From: Sinomonas sp. ASV322
GTDB taxonomy: Bacteria > Actinomycetota > Actinomycetes > Actinomycetales > Micrococcaceae
Assembly: GCF_030908245.1 (NCBI RefSeq)
Contig: NZ_JAVFJJ010000001.1
Coordinates: forward strand, 524,018-588,017
DNA: 64,000 nucleotides
Direction of reading: 5' to 3'
The notes beneath the pieces are model-generated. The model was given only the letters and a program-made list of their open reading frames with translations. It was not told the DNA's origin and did no database searches. Shown here in pieces: positions 45,844 through 54,065 of the stretch (within the stretch, counting starts at the first letter, position 1; every line of letters begins with the position of its first letter). Both the position numbers and the translations under genes were made by a program.

Positions 45844-46929
45844 GTGAGATCTTACACGAAGTATGGGATGGCGGCCACAGCGCTCATGATGGCTTCCGCC
45901 CTTGCTCTTTCCGCATGCGGAAACACGAGCTCCGGCTCCGATGCAGCTTCGGCCACGTCAGGCGAAGTCGACGTGATTGCCTACTCAGGAATCTGGCAGG
46001 ATCAGTACACGGCGGCCGTCATCAAGCCATTCCAGGCCAAGTACCCGAACATCAAGATCAATTTCGCGTCCAAGCGCTCGTCAGCGGACATGCTGAGCGC
46101 TCTTCAGGGGCAGAAGAGCAACCCGAACACCGACGTCGCGATCATGGACCAATCGGTATCCGAAAGCGGCAACAAGCAGGGGCTCTTCGACAAGGTCGAT
46201 GCGTCCGCCGTCGCAAATCTCGCGAACGTCCCGGACAAGTTCAGGAACAAGGACGGCTACGGCCCGGTCGCGATGCTCGATGCCATTGGCGTCGTGTACG
46301 ACACCAAGGCGTTCCCCACTGCCCCGGCGAGCTGGAACGCGCTGTGGGACAAGTCCACTTGCGGAAAGGTCAACGTCGTCGCCCCGCCGTCCCTCCTCGG
46401 AATCTCCCTCACGGCCATCACGTCGAGCATGGAGGGCGAGGACTACACGAAGAGCATCGACAAGGGCGTCGACAAGCTCAAGCAGCTGGCTCCCTGCATC
46501 CAGACGTTCGCGCCCAACCCCGATGAATACCAGAACGTCATCACCGGGCAGACCGTGATCGGCCTCGGCCAGAACGCTCGCGGGCAGTACTACGCCGACC
46601 AGTCCGGGAAGAAGATCGGCGTCGCGTTCCCGAAGGAAGGCACGGCGTACCAGATCAACACCATCAACCTGGTCAAGGGCGCCCCGCACTCGGCGGCCGC
46701 CAAGACGTTCATCAACTACGCACTCTCCGCCGAAGCCCAGGAAGCGTTCGCCAAGGCCCTGTTCTACGCCCCGTCGGTCAGCAACGCCAAGCTCCCGGCT
46801 GACGTCCAGGCCCGCGTCGTCCCGACCGATGGATCCCTCAAGATCCTGCCGCTCGACGTCGACTTCCTCGCTTCTGTCCGCGACAAGTGGACCGAGACCT
46901 GGAAGCGTCAGATCATCACCAAGCAGTAG
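45844..46929 (+). CDS. ABC transporter substrate-binding lipoprotein (PotD/iron-type)
   Basis: A 361-residue exported lipoprotein. The GTG start at 45844 follows AAAGAGG. The signal peptide runs through AATALMMASALALSACGN, with the lipobox Cys at about residue 25. The mature protein is a type II binding fold (VDVIAYSGIWQDQYTAAVIK, IMDQSVSESGNKQGLFDKVD, GYGPVAMLDAIGVVYDTKAF). These proteins bind polyamines, ferric ions, thiamine or small organic acids. First gene of a four-gene importer operon; the shared regulatory block lies upstream. Confidence 0.9.
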   Translation: MRSYTKYGMAATALMMASALALSACGNTSSGSDAASATSGEVDVIAYSGIWQDQYTAAVIKPFQAKYPNIKINFASKRSSADMLSALQGQKSNPNTDVAIMDQSVSESGNKQGLFDKVDASAVANLANVPDKFRNKDGYGPVAMLDAIGVVYDTKAFPTAPASWNALWDKSTCGKVNVVAPPSLLGISLTAITSSMEGEDYTKSIDKGVDKLKQLAPCIQTFAPNPDEYQNVITGQTVIGLGQNARGQYYADQSGKKIGVAFPKEGTAYQINTINLVKGAPHSAAAKTFINYALSAEAQEAFAKALFYAPSVSNAKLPADVQARVVPTDGSLKILPLDVDFLASVRDKWTETWKRQIITKQ

Positions 46930-46976
46930 CGACGACCGCTTCCTACGCTCGCACCCTGCACGAGGAGAGTCACCGA

Positions 46977-48116
46977 ATGAACCAGTCCAAGCTCTCGATC
47001 GTCGACCTGACCAAGCGATATGCACCAGGCCTCGACCCTGCCGTGGACAAGCTCAGCATGGAGGTTGAGGAGGGTCATCTTGTGGCCCTCCTGGGCCCCT
47101 CAGGCTGCGGAAAGACCACGACGCTCAGGATGGTTGCCGGTCTCATGGACCCAACAGCGGGCTCCATCATTGTCGACGGCAGAGACATCACCCAGACCCC
47201 GGTCAACAAGCGCGGGATGGGCATGGTCTTCCAGTCCTACGCGCTCTTCCCCCACATGGACGTTGCGCAGAACGTGGCGTTCGGACTTCAGATGCGCAGA
47301 GTCCCGCCTGCGGAACAGTCACGGCGGGTCGCCGCGGCCCTCGACATGGTGAAGCTCGGACACCTCGCGAAACGAAAGGTCCGCGAGCTTTCGGGCGGTC
47401 AGCAGCAGCGCATCGCCCTCGCGCGGGCCCTCGTCGTCGAACCGACCCTCCTTCTACTGGACGAGCCTCTCTCAAACCTCGACGCGAAACTCCGCGAGAC
47501 GATGCGCAGCGAGATCCGCTCGATCCAACAGCGCACGAGGGCGACAACCCTCTTCGTGACCCACGATCAGGACGAGGCGCTCGACATGGCCGACCGCATC
47601 GCCGTCATGAACGGCGGGCTCATCGAGCAATACGACTCCCCCAGCGTCATCTACGAACGGCCCAACACCCGCTTCGTCGCCGACTTCATCGGCCAGGCGA
47701 ACTTCCTCACTGCGAGCGTTGTCGCAGACAACGGACCGACCGCGAGCGGCGGGGCAACTGCCGGCGGAGCCTCGGAGCGGAACTACACCGTGGACGTCGA
47801 CGGCCTGGGCCGCTATGGGGCAACGGGCCACCCTGGCTTCGTGGGATCGACCCGAGAGCTCGTCGTCCGGCCACATCGCCTTCGCGTCTCGCTCGAAGCA
47901 CGGGGTGGCGAGGCAGGCATCGCCGGGACGATCGTGGGCGTGAGCTACACCGGGGACACGGTCGGCTTCTCCGTCAGGGTCGGCGAGCGGACGCTCCAGG
48001 CACAGTTCATGACATCGAGTGCGGCGGTGCCCCGGCCCGGAGACTCTGCCTATCTGTCATGGAACCCGTCCGACGCCTATCTCCTGCCGGGCAACCCAGA
48101 GGTCGCTGCCGCATGA
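46977..48116 (+). CDS. ABC transporter ATP-binding protein (PotA/FbpC-type)
   Basis: A 379-residue ATPase. Walker A LLGPSGCGKTTTLRM (about 37-51), Q-loop MVFQSYALFPHMDVAQNVAF, signature ELSGGQQQRIALARAL, Walker B TLLLLDEPLSNLDAKLRE and H-loop LFVTHDQDEALDMA. A C-terminal TOBE regulatory domain (about 245-379) follows, typical of spermidine/putrescine and iron importers. The true start is MNQSKLSIVDLTKRY at 46977 with CGAGGAGAG upstream. Its last codon overlaps the permease ATG (ATGA). Confidence 0.94.
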   Translation: MNQSKLSIVDLTKRYAPGLDPAVDKLSMEVEEGHLVALLGPSGCGKTTTLRMVAGLMDPTAGSIIVDGRDITQTPVNKRGMGMVFQSYALFPHMDVAQNVAFGLQMRRVPPAEQSRRVAAALDMVKLGHLAKRKVRELSGGQQQRIALARALVVEPTLLLLDEPLSNLDAKLRETMRSEIRSIQQRTRATTLFVTHDQDEALDMADRIAVMNGGLIEQYDSPSVIYERPNTRFVADFIGQANFLTASVVADNGPTASGGATAGGASERNYTVDVDGLGRYGATGHPGFVGSTRELVVRPHRLRVSLEARGGEAGIAGTIVGVSYTGDTVGFSVRVGERTLQAQFMTSSAAVPRPGDSAYLSWNPSDAYLLPGNPEVAAA

Positions 48117-49033
48117 CCACGACCCAGACCCAGGAGCGACCCGGACTTCGGGCGGGCAATACGCCGGGCAGCCTGGAGAAGGCCAAGGCAAGGCGCGACC
48201 GCCGCACCTACACCGCTCTCCTGATCCCCGCGATCCTCGGGCTCCTCGTGAGCTTCGTCCTGCCGTTGGCGTACATGATCCGCATGTCGTTCAACCACGG
48301 CGAGGCCGACGGCGTGATCATCGAAGGCTTCACGCTCGACTCCTACATTCAGCCGCTGAGCGATCCGTTCTACTGGAAGGTCACGCTCGACACGTTCCAG
48401 ATGGGTGTCGTCGTCGGGGTTGTGTGCGTCGCCCTCTCGTACCCGATCACGCTCTTCCTCGCGCGGACCACGAGCAAGTACAAGAGCGCCCTCCTCGCCA
48501 TCGCCATCGCGCCCCTGCTGACGTCCGCCGTCGTCCGCACCTATGGCTGGATGGTCATCCTGGGCTCGAACGGCCTCGTCAACTCGTCCCTCGAAGCACT
48601 CGGGCTCATCAGCGCCCCACTCAAGTTGACCAACAACATGCTGGGCGTCCAGATCGGGCTCGTGGAGATCTCCATGCCGTACGCGATCTTGGCCATGATC
48701 TCGGGCTTCGGGCGGCTCAACCCCCAGCTTGAAGAGGCGGCCGGCTCGCTCGGCGCGAGCAAGTTCCAGATCTTCACCAAGGTCACGCTGCCGCTCACGC
48801 TTCCGGGCGTCCTGACCGGCTTCCTCATGGTCTTCGTCCTGTCCATCAGCACGTTCATCACCCCGACGCTCCTGGGCGGCGGGAGCGTCCAGGTGCTCGC
48901 GACCGAGATCTACGACCAGACAACCGGCCTCCTGAACTGGCCGTTTGCCGCAGCGCTCTCAGTCATCCTGCTCGTCCTGTTCGGCGCCGTCGTGGCGGTC
49001 TATCAGCGCCTCACGAAAAAGCTCGGAGGGTAA
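48113..49033 (+). CDS. ABC transporter permease (PotB-type)
   Basis: A 306-residue permease with about six membrane helices, starting with a cytoplasmic basic N-terminus and LLIPAILGLLVSFVLPLAYM. The EAA loop that contacts the ATPase is EEAAGSLGASKFQIFTKVTL. It overlaps the ATPase gene by four bases and is followed 2 bases later by a second permease. Fits the PotB/HisM superfamily architecture of spermidine-type importers. Confidence 0.92.
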   Translation: MTTTQTQERPGLRAGNTPGSLEKAKARRDRRTYTALLIPAILGLLVSFVLPLAYMIRMSFNHGEADGVIIEGFTLDSYIQPLSDPFYWKVTLDTFQMGVVVGVVCVALSYPITLFLARTTSKYKSALLAIAIAPLLTSAVVRTYGWMVILGSNGLVNSSLEALGLISAPLKLTNNMLGVQIGLVEISMPYAILAMISGFGRLNPQLEEAAGSLGASKFQIFTKVTLPLTLPGVLTGFLMVFVLSISTFITPTLLGGGSVQVLATEIYDQTTGLLNWPFAAALSVILLVLFGAVVAVYQRLTKKLGG

Positions 49034-49035
49034 CC

Positions 49036-49848
49036 ATGAACGAGGCTCCGTTGTTCAAGCCCAAATTCAAGATCGGCAAGCCCCTCTTCGGCATTCTTGT
49101 CTTCATTCTCTATGTCTTCCTTTTGGCGCCGCTCCTCGTCGTCGTCGTCACCTCGTTTTCATCGAACCAGTACCTCTCATTTCCTCCCCAAGGATTCACC
49201 CTCAAATGGTATGAAGTCCTCCCCGACGAGAGCATCTTCGTCAACGGGATGCAGGTGAGCCTTATTGTCGCCGTCTCGGTGACCCTCATCACGCTCGCCA
49301 TCGGCGTGCCGGCGGCGCTCGCACTCGAGCGGTTCGAGTTCAAGGGCAAAGGGGCCGTCCTTTCGCTCTTCCTCTCGCCGCTCTTGGTCCCGAGCATCGT
49401 GCTCGCCCTGGGGCTCGTGCTGATCCTCAGCCCGCTTCGGCTCACGAATACGTACGAGGGGATCATCATCGGGCACGTCGCGATCACGTTCCCGTTCGTC
49501 GTCAGGACGACGATGATGAGCCTCGCGACGACGGACACGTCGTGCGAGGCGGCTGCCCGGATTCTGGGGGCCGGCCCGTGGACGGTGTTCCGCAGGATCA
49601 CGCTGCCGATCATCCAGCCCGGCGTCATCGCGGGCGGGGTCATCGCATTCATCGTCTCGTTCGACGAGGCCGTGATCTCGCTGTTCGTCGCCCAATCCGG
49701 GCTCCCCACGCTGCCCGTTCAAGTGCTCCGCTACGTGGAGAACTCCGCCGATGCGGCCGTGGCTGCGCTGTCCGTCATCCTCATCCTCATCTCCCTCGTG
49801 GTGGTCGTCATCGTCGAACGGGTCATGGGACTCCGCAAGGCGCTCTAG
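49036..49848 (+). CDS. ABC transporter permease (PotC-type)
   Basis: A 270-residue permease with six helices. After a short start (MNEAPLFKPKFKIGKPLFG) comes VFLLAPLLVVVVTSFSSN and the EAA loop CEAAARILGAGPWTVFRRIT. It ends with a helix and LVVVVIVERVMGLRKAL. It pairs with the preceding permease as a heterodimer. It closes the importer operon and is followed by a GC-rich hairpin. Confidence 0.92.
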   Translation: MNEAPLFKPKFKIGKPLFGILVFILYVFLLAPLLVVVVTSFSSNQYLSFPPQGFTLKWYEVLPDESIFVNGMQVSLIVAVSVTLITLAIGVPAALALERFEFKGKGAVLSLFLSPLLVPSIVLALGLVLILSPLRLTNTYEGIIIGHVAITFPFVVRTTMMSLATTDTSCEAAARILGAGPWTVFRRITLPIIQPGVIAGGVIAFIVSFDEAVISLFVAQSGLPTLPVQVLRYVENSADAAVAALSVILILISLVVVVIVERVMGLRKAL

Positions 49849-49858
49849 CCGCGGACGC

Positions 49859-49898
49859 GGCCCGCCGCCACCGGCCTGGAAGGCCGAGGCGGCGGGCC
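49859..49898 (+). terminator. GC-rich hairpin after the ABC importer operon
   Basis: GGCCCGCCGCC (49859-49869) pairs with GGCGGCGGGCC (49888-49898). CGGCCT/AGGCCG extends the stem inside to a GGA loop. It starts 11 bases after the last permease stop. No T-run, but position and stability fit a terminator separating the importer from pxpABC. Confidence 0.75.
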
Positions 49899-49912
49899 AC
49901 CGTGTGTGCTGC

Positions 49913-49956
49913 GTCATAACGCATGCCTATCCCGTGATACCCAAAAGGTCTTTGTG
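49913..49956 (+). promoter_or_regulatory. Shared 44-nt regulatory block, copy upstream of pxpABC
   Basis: GTCATAAC-N5-CCTATCCCGTGATAC-N6-GGTCTTTGTG, aligned without gaps to the block before the ABC importer. It is 106 bases upstream of the pxpA GTG. The best-conserved parts are GTCATAAC, CCTAT and GGTCTTTGTG. It indicates co-regulation of lactam hydrolysis and uptake. Confidence 0.7.
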
Positions 49957-50061
49957 CCGCCTCCCCACGCAATGAGACGATCCTGAGACAAGAAATGAGA
50001 CGAAGGCGGGACAATTCCGTCTCTTCTCGCAAGTATTCAAACCCCACGGAAAGAGAAGCAC

Positions 50062-50850
50062 GTGAACCCGACGATCGATCTCGTGGCAGATCTGGGGGAA
50101 GGATTCGGCGCCTACCGGATCGGAAATGACGGCGAGCTGCTCGACATCGTCTCGAGCGCCAATATCGCCTGCGGTTTCCATGCCGGCGATCCCGATATCA
50201 TGCACGCGACGGTCGCTGAATGCGTGCGCCGCGGGGTGGGCATCGGCGCGCACCCCAGCTTCCCGGATCTCCGTGGGTTCGGGCGCCGCGCGATGGATCT
50301 CACCGAGGACGAGGTGCGCAACGACGTCGTCTATCAGCTCGGTGCCCTCTCGGCCTTTGCGGCCTTCCACGGTACGCGGGTCTCCCACATTGCTCCGCAC
50401 GGCCGCCTCGGCAATCTCGTGGCAACCCGTCCCGACTACGCGGCCGCCGTCGCCGACGCCGCCGCGCGAGTGGATCCGAACCTCATCGTCCTTGCCCAGG
50501 AGGGCGAGCTCGCGAAGGCCGCGCGGGCTCGCGGACTCCGCGTCGCGCTCGTGGGGATCGCCGATCGCGCCTATCAGGAGGACGGCACCCTCGTGCCGCG
50601 CAGTCAGCCCGGCGCCGTCCTGCACGATCCGCACGCGATCGTGGATCGCACGGTGCGCATGGTCTGCGAAGGCAAGATCACGACAGTCGGGGGCGGCGAT
50701 CTCGAGGTCGCAGCCGACACAGTGCTCCTGCACGGAGACAACGACGGCGCCGTCGAGCTCGCCCGACTCATCCGCAGCGAACTTGCGGCGGCGGGAGTGC
50801 GCATCGCCCCCTTGGCCGACGTCCTGGCCGAGAAGTACCCGGTGGCCTGA
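50062..50850 (+). CDS. pxpA: 5-oxoprolinase subunit PxpA (LamB/YcsF family)
   Basis: A 262-residue protein, GTG start at 50062. LamB/YcsF hallmarks: IDLVADLGEGFGAYRIGNDG, SSANIACGFHAGDPDIM, GVGIGAHPSFPDLRGFGRR and SHIAPHGRLGNL. In this last stretch most relatives have HVKPHGALYN, so the KPHGALY motif is altered. PxpA with PxpB and PxpC hydrolyses 5-oxoproline (pyroglutamate) to glutamate using ATP. First of three tightly joined genes: its TGA is followed directly by the pxpB ATG. Confidence 0.92.
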   Translation: MNPTIDLVADLGEGFGAYRIGNDGELLDIVSSANIACGFHAGDPDIMHATVAECVRRGVGIGAHPSFPDLRGFGRRAMDLTEDEVRNDVVYQLGALSAFAAFHGTRVSHIAPHGRLGNLVATRPDYAAAVADAAARVDPNLIVLAQEGELAKAARARGLRVALVGIADRAYQEDGTLVPRSQPGAVLHDPHAIVDRTVRMVCEGKITTVGGGDLEVAADTVLLHGDNDGAVELARLIRSELAAAGVRIAPLADVLAEKYPVA

Positions 50851-51603
50851 ATGCCCGCCCTCATGCCTTCCGCCGTCGACGTCTTCGAGTCCGGGGACGC
50901 CGCCCTGAGAGTCGTCGCGACGTCGGGCGAACCCGAGCAGGACTGGGCGACCGTGCACCGCCTCGCCGAGTGGCTCGACGGCTGCGGCGCGGAGGGATTG
51001 CATGGCGCGGTCCCCACCTACGATTCGGTCCTCGTCGAGTTCGACGCCCTCACCGTGTCGGCCCGCCAGATCCGAGCGTTCGTCGCCTTGGGGCTGCGCC
51101 AGCTCGCGTTGTCGACCGACGACGGCGCCACACCCCGCGAGTTCGACGTCCCGGTGGTGTATGGGGGTGCCTATGGGCCCGATCTCGAGTACCTGGCCGA
51201 CTACGAGGGCATCTCCGTCGAGGACGTCATCAGGATCCACTCGTCCAAGACCTATGTGATCCGATGCCTCGGGGCACCCGCAGGCTCGCCCATGATGGAC
51301 GGCCCGGACTTCCCGGCGCCGGTTCCCCGGCTCAAAGACCCGCGGCTCAGCGTCCCGGCCGGGGCCGTTGCAGTGGCGGGGCGCCAAGCGGTCATCGCCC
51401 CCGCGGTGGCCCCCGGCGGATGGCAGGTCGTCGGGCAGACCCCGCTCACGCTCCTCAATCTGGACAGGGATCCGCTCGTGCCGTACAGGCCGGGAGACGT
51501 GCTTCGATTCCGACCCATCGCGGTCGAGGAATTCGCCGCGTACGAGGGGCAGATGATGGAAGCGCGACGCGCGGAAGCACATCCCGCGGAGGCAAGGTCA
51601 TGA
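50851..51603 (+). CDS. pxpB: 5-oxoprolinase subunit PxpB (KipI/allophanate hydrolase subunit 1 family)
   Basis: A 250-residue protein. Segments AVPTYDSVLVEFDAL, FDVPVVYGGAYGPDLEYLA, RLKDPRLSVPAGAVAVAGRQ and GGWQVVGQTPLTLLNLDRDP are family markers (compare GR-x-PRI-x-VPAGSV-x-IAG and GWxxIG-TPl). It begins with the base after the pxpA stop and overlaps pxpC by four bases (ATGA). It acts in the ATP-dependent ring-opening complex. The C-terminus has an extra Ala/Glu-rich tail. Confidence 0.92.
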   Translation: MPALMPSAVDVFESGDAALRVVATSGEPEQDWATVHRLAEWLDGCGAEGLHGAVPTYDSVLVEFDALTVSARQIRAFVALGLRQLALSTDDGATPREFDVPVVYGGAYGPDLEYLADYEGISVEDVIRIHSSKTYVIRCLGAPAGSPMMDGPDFPAPVPRLKDPRLSVPAGAVAVAGRQAVIAPAVAPGGWQVVGQTPLTLLNLDRDPLVPYRPGDVLRFRPIAVEEFAAYEGQMMEARRAEAHPAEARS

Positions 51604-52613
51604 GCGGGCAGATCATCGTCCAGCAGTCTGGGAACTCGGTCGTCACCGATCTTGGGAGATTCCGTGGCCCCCGATATGGCCTGCCGGTCAACGGGGCCCT
51701 CGACCAATACTCCGCGAGGGCCGCCAACATCCTTGTGGCGAACGATGACAACGCCCCACTCCTCGAACTCACGGCCCTCGACTTCAGGATGACGACGACC
51801 TCGGACATCCTGATCGCGGTCACCGGGGCTCCTCTCTCGCTGACGGTCGGCGGGCGGGCCTGCCCCCAGTGGGAGCCCGTCTCGGTCCGCGCGGGCGAGA
51901 CCGTAGCCGTGCGCGGAATCACCGGAGGCCTCAGGGCCTACGTGGCCATCCATGGCTCAGTCGACGCGCCGACTCTGCTCGGGAGCTGCGCGCCGGACAC
52001 CGTCGTCGGATTCGGGCTCCAGCTGAGGGACGGGATGGCAGTCGAAACCCTCCGCCGCGTCCCGCCAATCCGTCAGCCGTACTTCGACATGCCGCTCTTC
52101 CGCCTCGCCGTCGAACGTCCGCACCCGGGACGCCGCCTGCGGGTGGAGGTAACGGACGGCCCGGACTTCGCCGAGTTCGGCGACTCGGCGAACCTGCTCT
52201 TCAGGTCGGAATACACCGTGAGCCCGAGGAGCAACCACATTGGCCTGCGACTCGGCGGCGAACTGCCGGAGAGGACCACCACCGGGGAAGTGCTCTCCCG
52301 AGGAGTCCCCGTCGGCGCCGTCGAGGTGCCCTCGCGGCACGAACTCCTGGTCCTCCACCGCGGCCGGGGTGTGACGGCCGGATATCCCGTCCTTGCCGTC
52401 GCGACGAGCCTCGGGCTCGATGTGTTGGCCCAGGCCCGCCCTGGCGACACCGTCCGTTTCGCCAGAACGACGGTCGCCGAGGCGACCGCCGGCTACAGGC
52501 GTTCGATGCAACAGCTCGAAGCGCTCCGACAATCGGTCATCACCGTCTTCACCCTCTTGGGCATCGGCTCCCCTGCCCGCTGGCGGGAGCTGCCAGCGGC
52601 TGCCTGCGGCTGA
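51600..52613 (+). CDS. pxpC: 5-oxoprolinase subunit PxpC (biotin-dependent carboxyltransferase-like)
   Basis: A 337-residue protein of the KipA/AHS2 family. Motifs are TDLGRFRGPRYGLPVNGALD (usually R-x-G-x-x-x-GVP-x-SGAMD), ELTALDFRMTTTSDILIAVTG and the later RSNHIGLRLGG and TGEVLSRGVPVGAVEVP. In relatives the last stretch reads SE(G)-x-PxGxVQVPPxGxPI-x-L; here VPSRHELLVLHRGRG. The specificity loops differ from plain 5-oxoprolinases, which leaves room for another lactam substrate. Confidence 0.9.
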   Translation: MSGQIIVQQSGNSVVTDLGRFRGPRYGLPVNGALDQYSARAANILVANDDNAPLLELTALDFRMTTTSDILIAVTGAPLSLTVGGRACPQWEPVSVRAGETVAVRGITGGLRAYVAIHGSVDAPTLLGSCAPDTVVGFGLQLRDGMAVETLRRVPPIRQPYFDMPLFRLAVERPHPGRRLRVEVTDGPDFAEFGDSANLLFRSEYTVSPRSNHIGLRLGGELPERTTTGEVLSRGVPVGAVEVPSRHELLVLHRGRGVTAGYPVLAVATSLGLDVLAQARPGDTVRFARTTVAEATAGYRRSMQQLEALRQSVITVFTLLGIGSPARWRELPAAACG

Positions 52614-52662
52614 TCCCGCCCGGACCACCACGAGCGTTACGCTCTCATCACAAAGGAAAGTC

Positions 52663-54003
52663 ATGGCAACACAACACGAAGCTGCTGCGACGCAGCATGG
52701 GCAGCTCACGAGCCGCCAGACCCTCAAGGTCGTCATCGCGGGGTGCGTCGGCATCTTCGTGGAGCTGTACGACAACGGCATCTTCGCGTTCATGGCGACG
52801 ACGCTCTCGCTTGTCTTCTTCGCGAAAGGGGATCCCAACGCCGCGCTCATGTTCGTGTTCGCGGGCTACGCGATCTCCTTCTTCGTGCGACCGCTCGGTG
52901 CGGTCGTCTGCGGGTTTCTGGGCGACCGGCTTGGGCGACAGAAGCTCCTCGTCTTCGTCATCCTGCTCATCAGCGTCGCAACCGCAGCCGTCGGCATCCT
53001 CCCGCCGTATTCGGCGATCGGCGTCGCCGCGCCGATCCTCCTCGTGACGATGCGTCTCGTGCAGGGCTTCTCGGTGGGCGGCGAGGCCGCAGGCGCGATG
53101 ACGTTCCTCGCCGAGCACGCCCCCGCCCACAAGCGCGGCCAGATCACGTCCTACGCGCAAATCGCCTCGTTTGCTGCCCTCCTCACGGGCACGATCATCG
53201 GCTTCACGATGGCCCCATGGCTCAACGCCGCGGCGATCAACGGCGGCGGCTTTGGCTCGTTCGCATGGCGCATCCCGTTCCTCGTCGCCATCCCGATGGG
53301 CTTCATCGGCTGGTACATCCGCCGCGCGATCAGCGACACCCCGAACTTCCAGCGGCTCAAGGAGGAAGGCGGGCTCTCGAAGAACCCCTACAAGGAGGCC
53401 TTCGCGTCCGCCGAACACCGCCGCGCGATGCTGCTGGCCCTGTTCATCCCGCTCATGAACGGTTCCGGGTACTACGTCCTCTTCTCCTACATGCCGACGT
53501 TCCTCGCGGGCAAGCAGCTCCACTATTCGACCGCGGAATCGCTCCTCATCACCGCCGCGGGCCTCGTCGTCATCTGCGCGGCGATCCCCGTCATGGGCGC
53601 ACTCTCCGATCGTGTGGGCCGGAAGAAGGTCATCGCGGGAGCCGCCATTGCCATGGCGATCGTGTGTGTTCCGTCCTACGCGCTCCTCGCGACCGGCAGC
53701 ATCGGCCTCGCGATTCTCGGTGCGAGCATCATGGCGGTCGTCTTCGCCGGCCACACGGCCGTGATCCACATCCTCCTCGTAGAGCTCTTCCCGACCCGCG
53801 TTCGCTACTCGGCCTATGGACTCGGCTACAACATCTCGTCTGCCCTCTTCGGCGGCACCGCTCCCCTCCTCATGACCTGGCTCATCGGCACCACGGGAAA
53901 CGTGTTCATGCCCGCCTTCTATGCGGCCCTGACGGCACTCGGAACGCTCGCGGCGGTGCTCACGGTCAAGGACCGCGCCCACGAACCGCTCCGCGACGCG
54001 TAG
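52663..54003 (+). CDS. MFS transporter, metabolite:H+ symporter (MHS) family
   Basis: A 446-residue protein with 12 predicted helices. The start is ATG 52663 after AAAGGAAAG. MHS features are VIAGCVGIFVELYDNGIFAF at the first helix, the loop GFLGDRLGRQKLL, the QGFSVGGEAAGAMTFLAEHA block and GALSDRVGRKKVI. Members import organic acids, proline/betaine or shikimate with protons. It follows pxpABC by 49 bases and may be a second uptake route for the same substrate or a related acid. Confidence 0.9.
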   Translation: MATQHEAAATQHGQLTSRQTLKVVIAGCVGIFVELYDNGIFAFMATTLSLVFFAKGDPNAALMFVFAGYAISFFVRPLGAVVCGFLGDRLGRQKLLVFVILLISVATAAVGILPPYSAIGVAAPILLVTMRLVQGFSVGGEAAGAMTFLAEHAPAHKRGQITSYAQIASFAALLTGTIIGFTMAPWLNAAAINGGGFGSFAWRIPFLVAIPMGFIGWYIRRAISDTPNFQRLKEEGGLSKNPYKEAFASAEHRRAMLLALFIPLMNGSGYYVLFSYMPTFLAGKQLHYSTAESLLITAAGLVVICAAIPVMGALSDRVGRKKVIAGAAIAMAIVCVPSYALLATGSIGLAILGASIMAVVFAGHTAVIHILLVELFPTRVRYSAYGLGYNISSALFGGTAPLLMTWLIGTTGNVFMPAFYAALTALGTLAAVLTVKDRAHEPLRDA

Positions 54004-54065
54004 CCGCCCGTCGTCGTCGGCCTTTCCCTCCTCCCGATCCCGACTCCCGCAGACTTGGAGACCCC

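Noticed and set aside
50220..51599. A long frame that would extend pxpC upstream through pxpA and pxpB
   Set aside because: It is an Arg-rich shadow of two well-recognised genes; pxpC begins at ATG 51600 with the usual four-base overlap.
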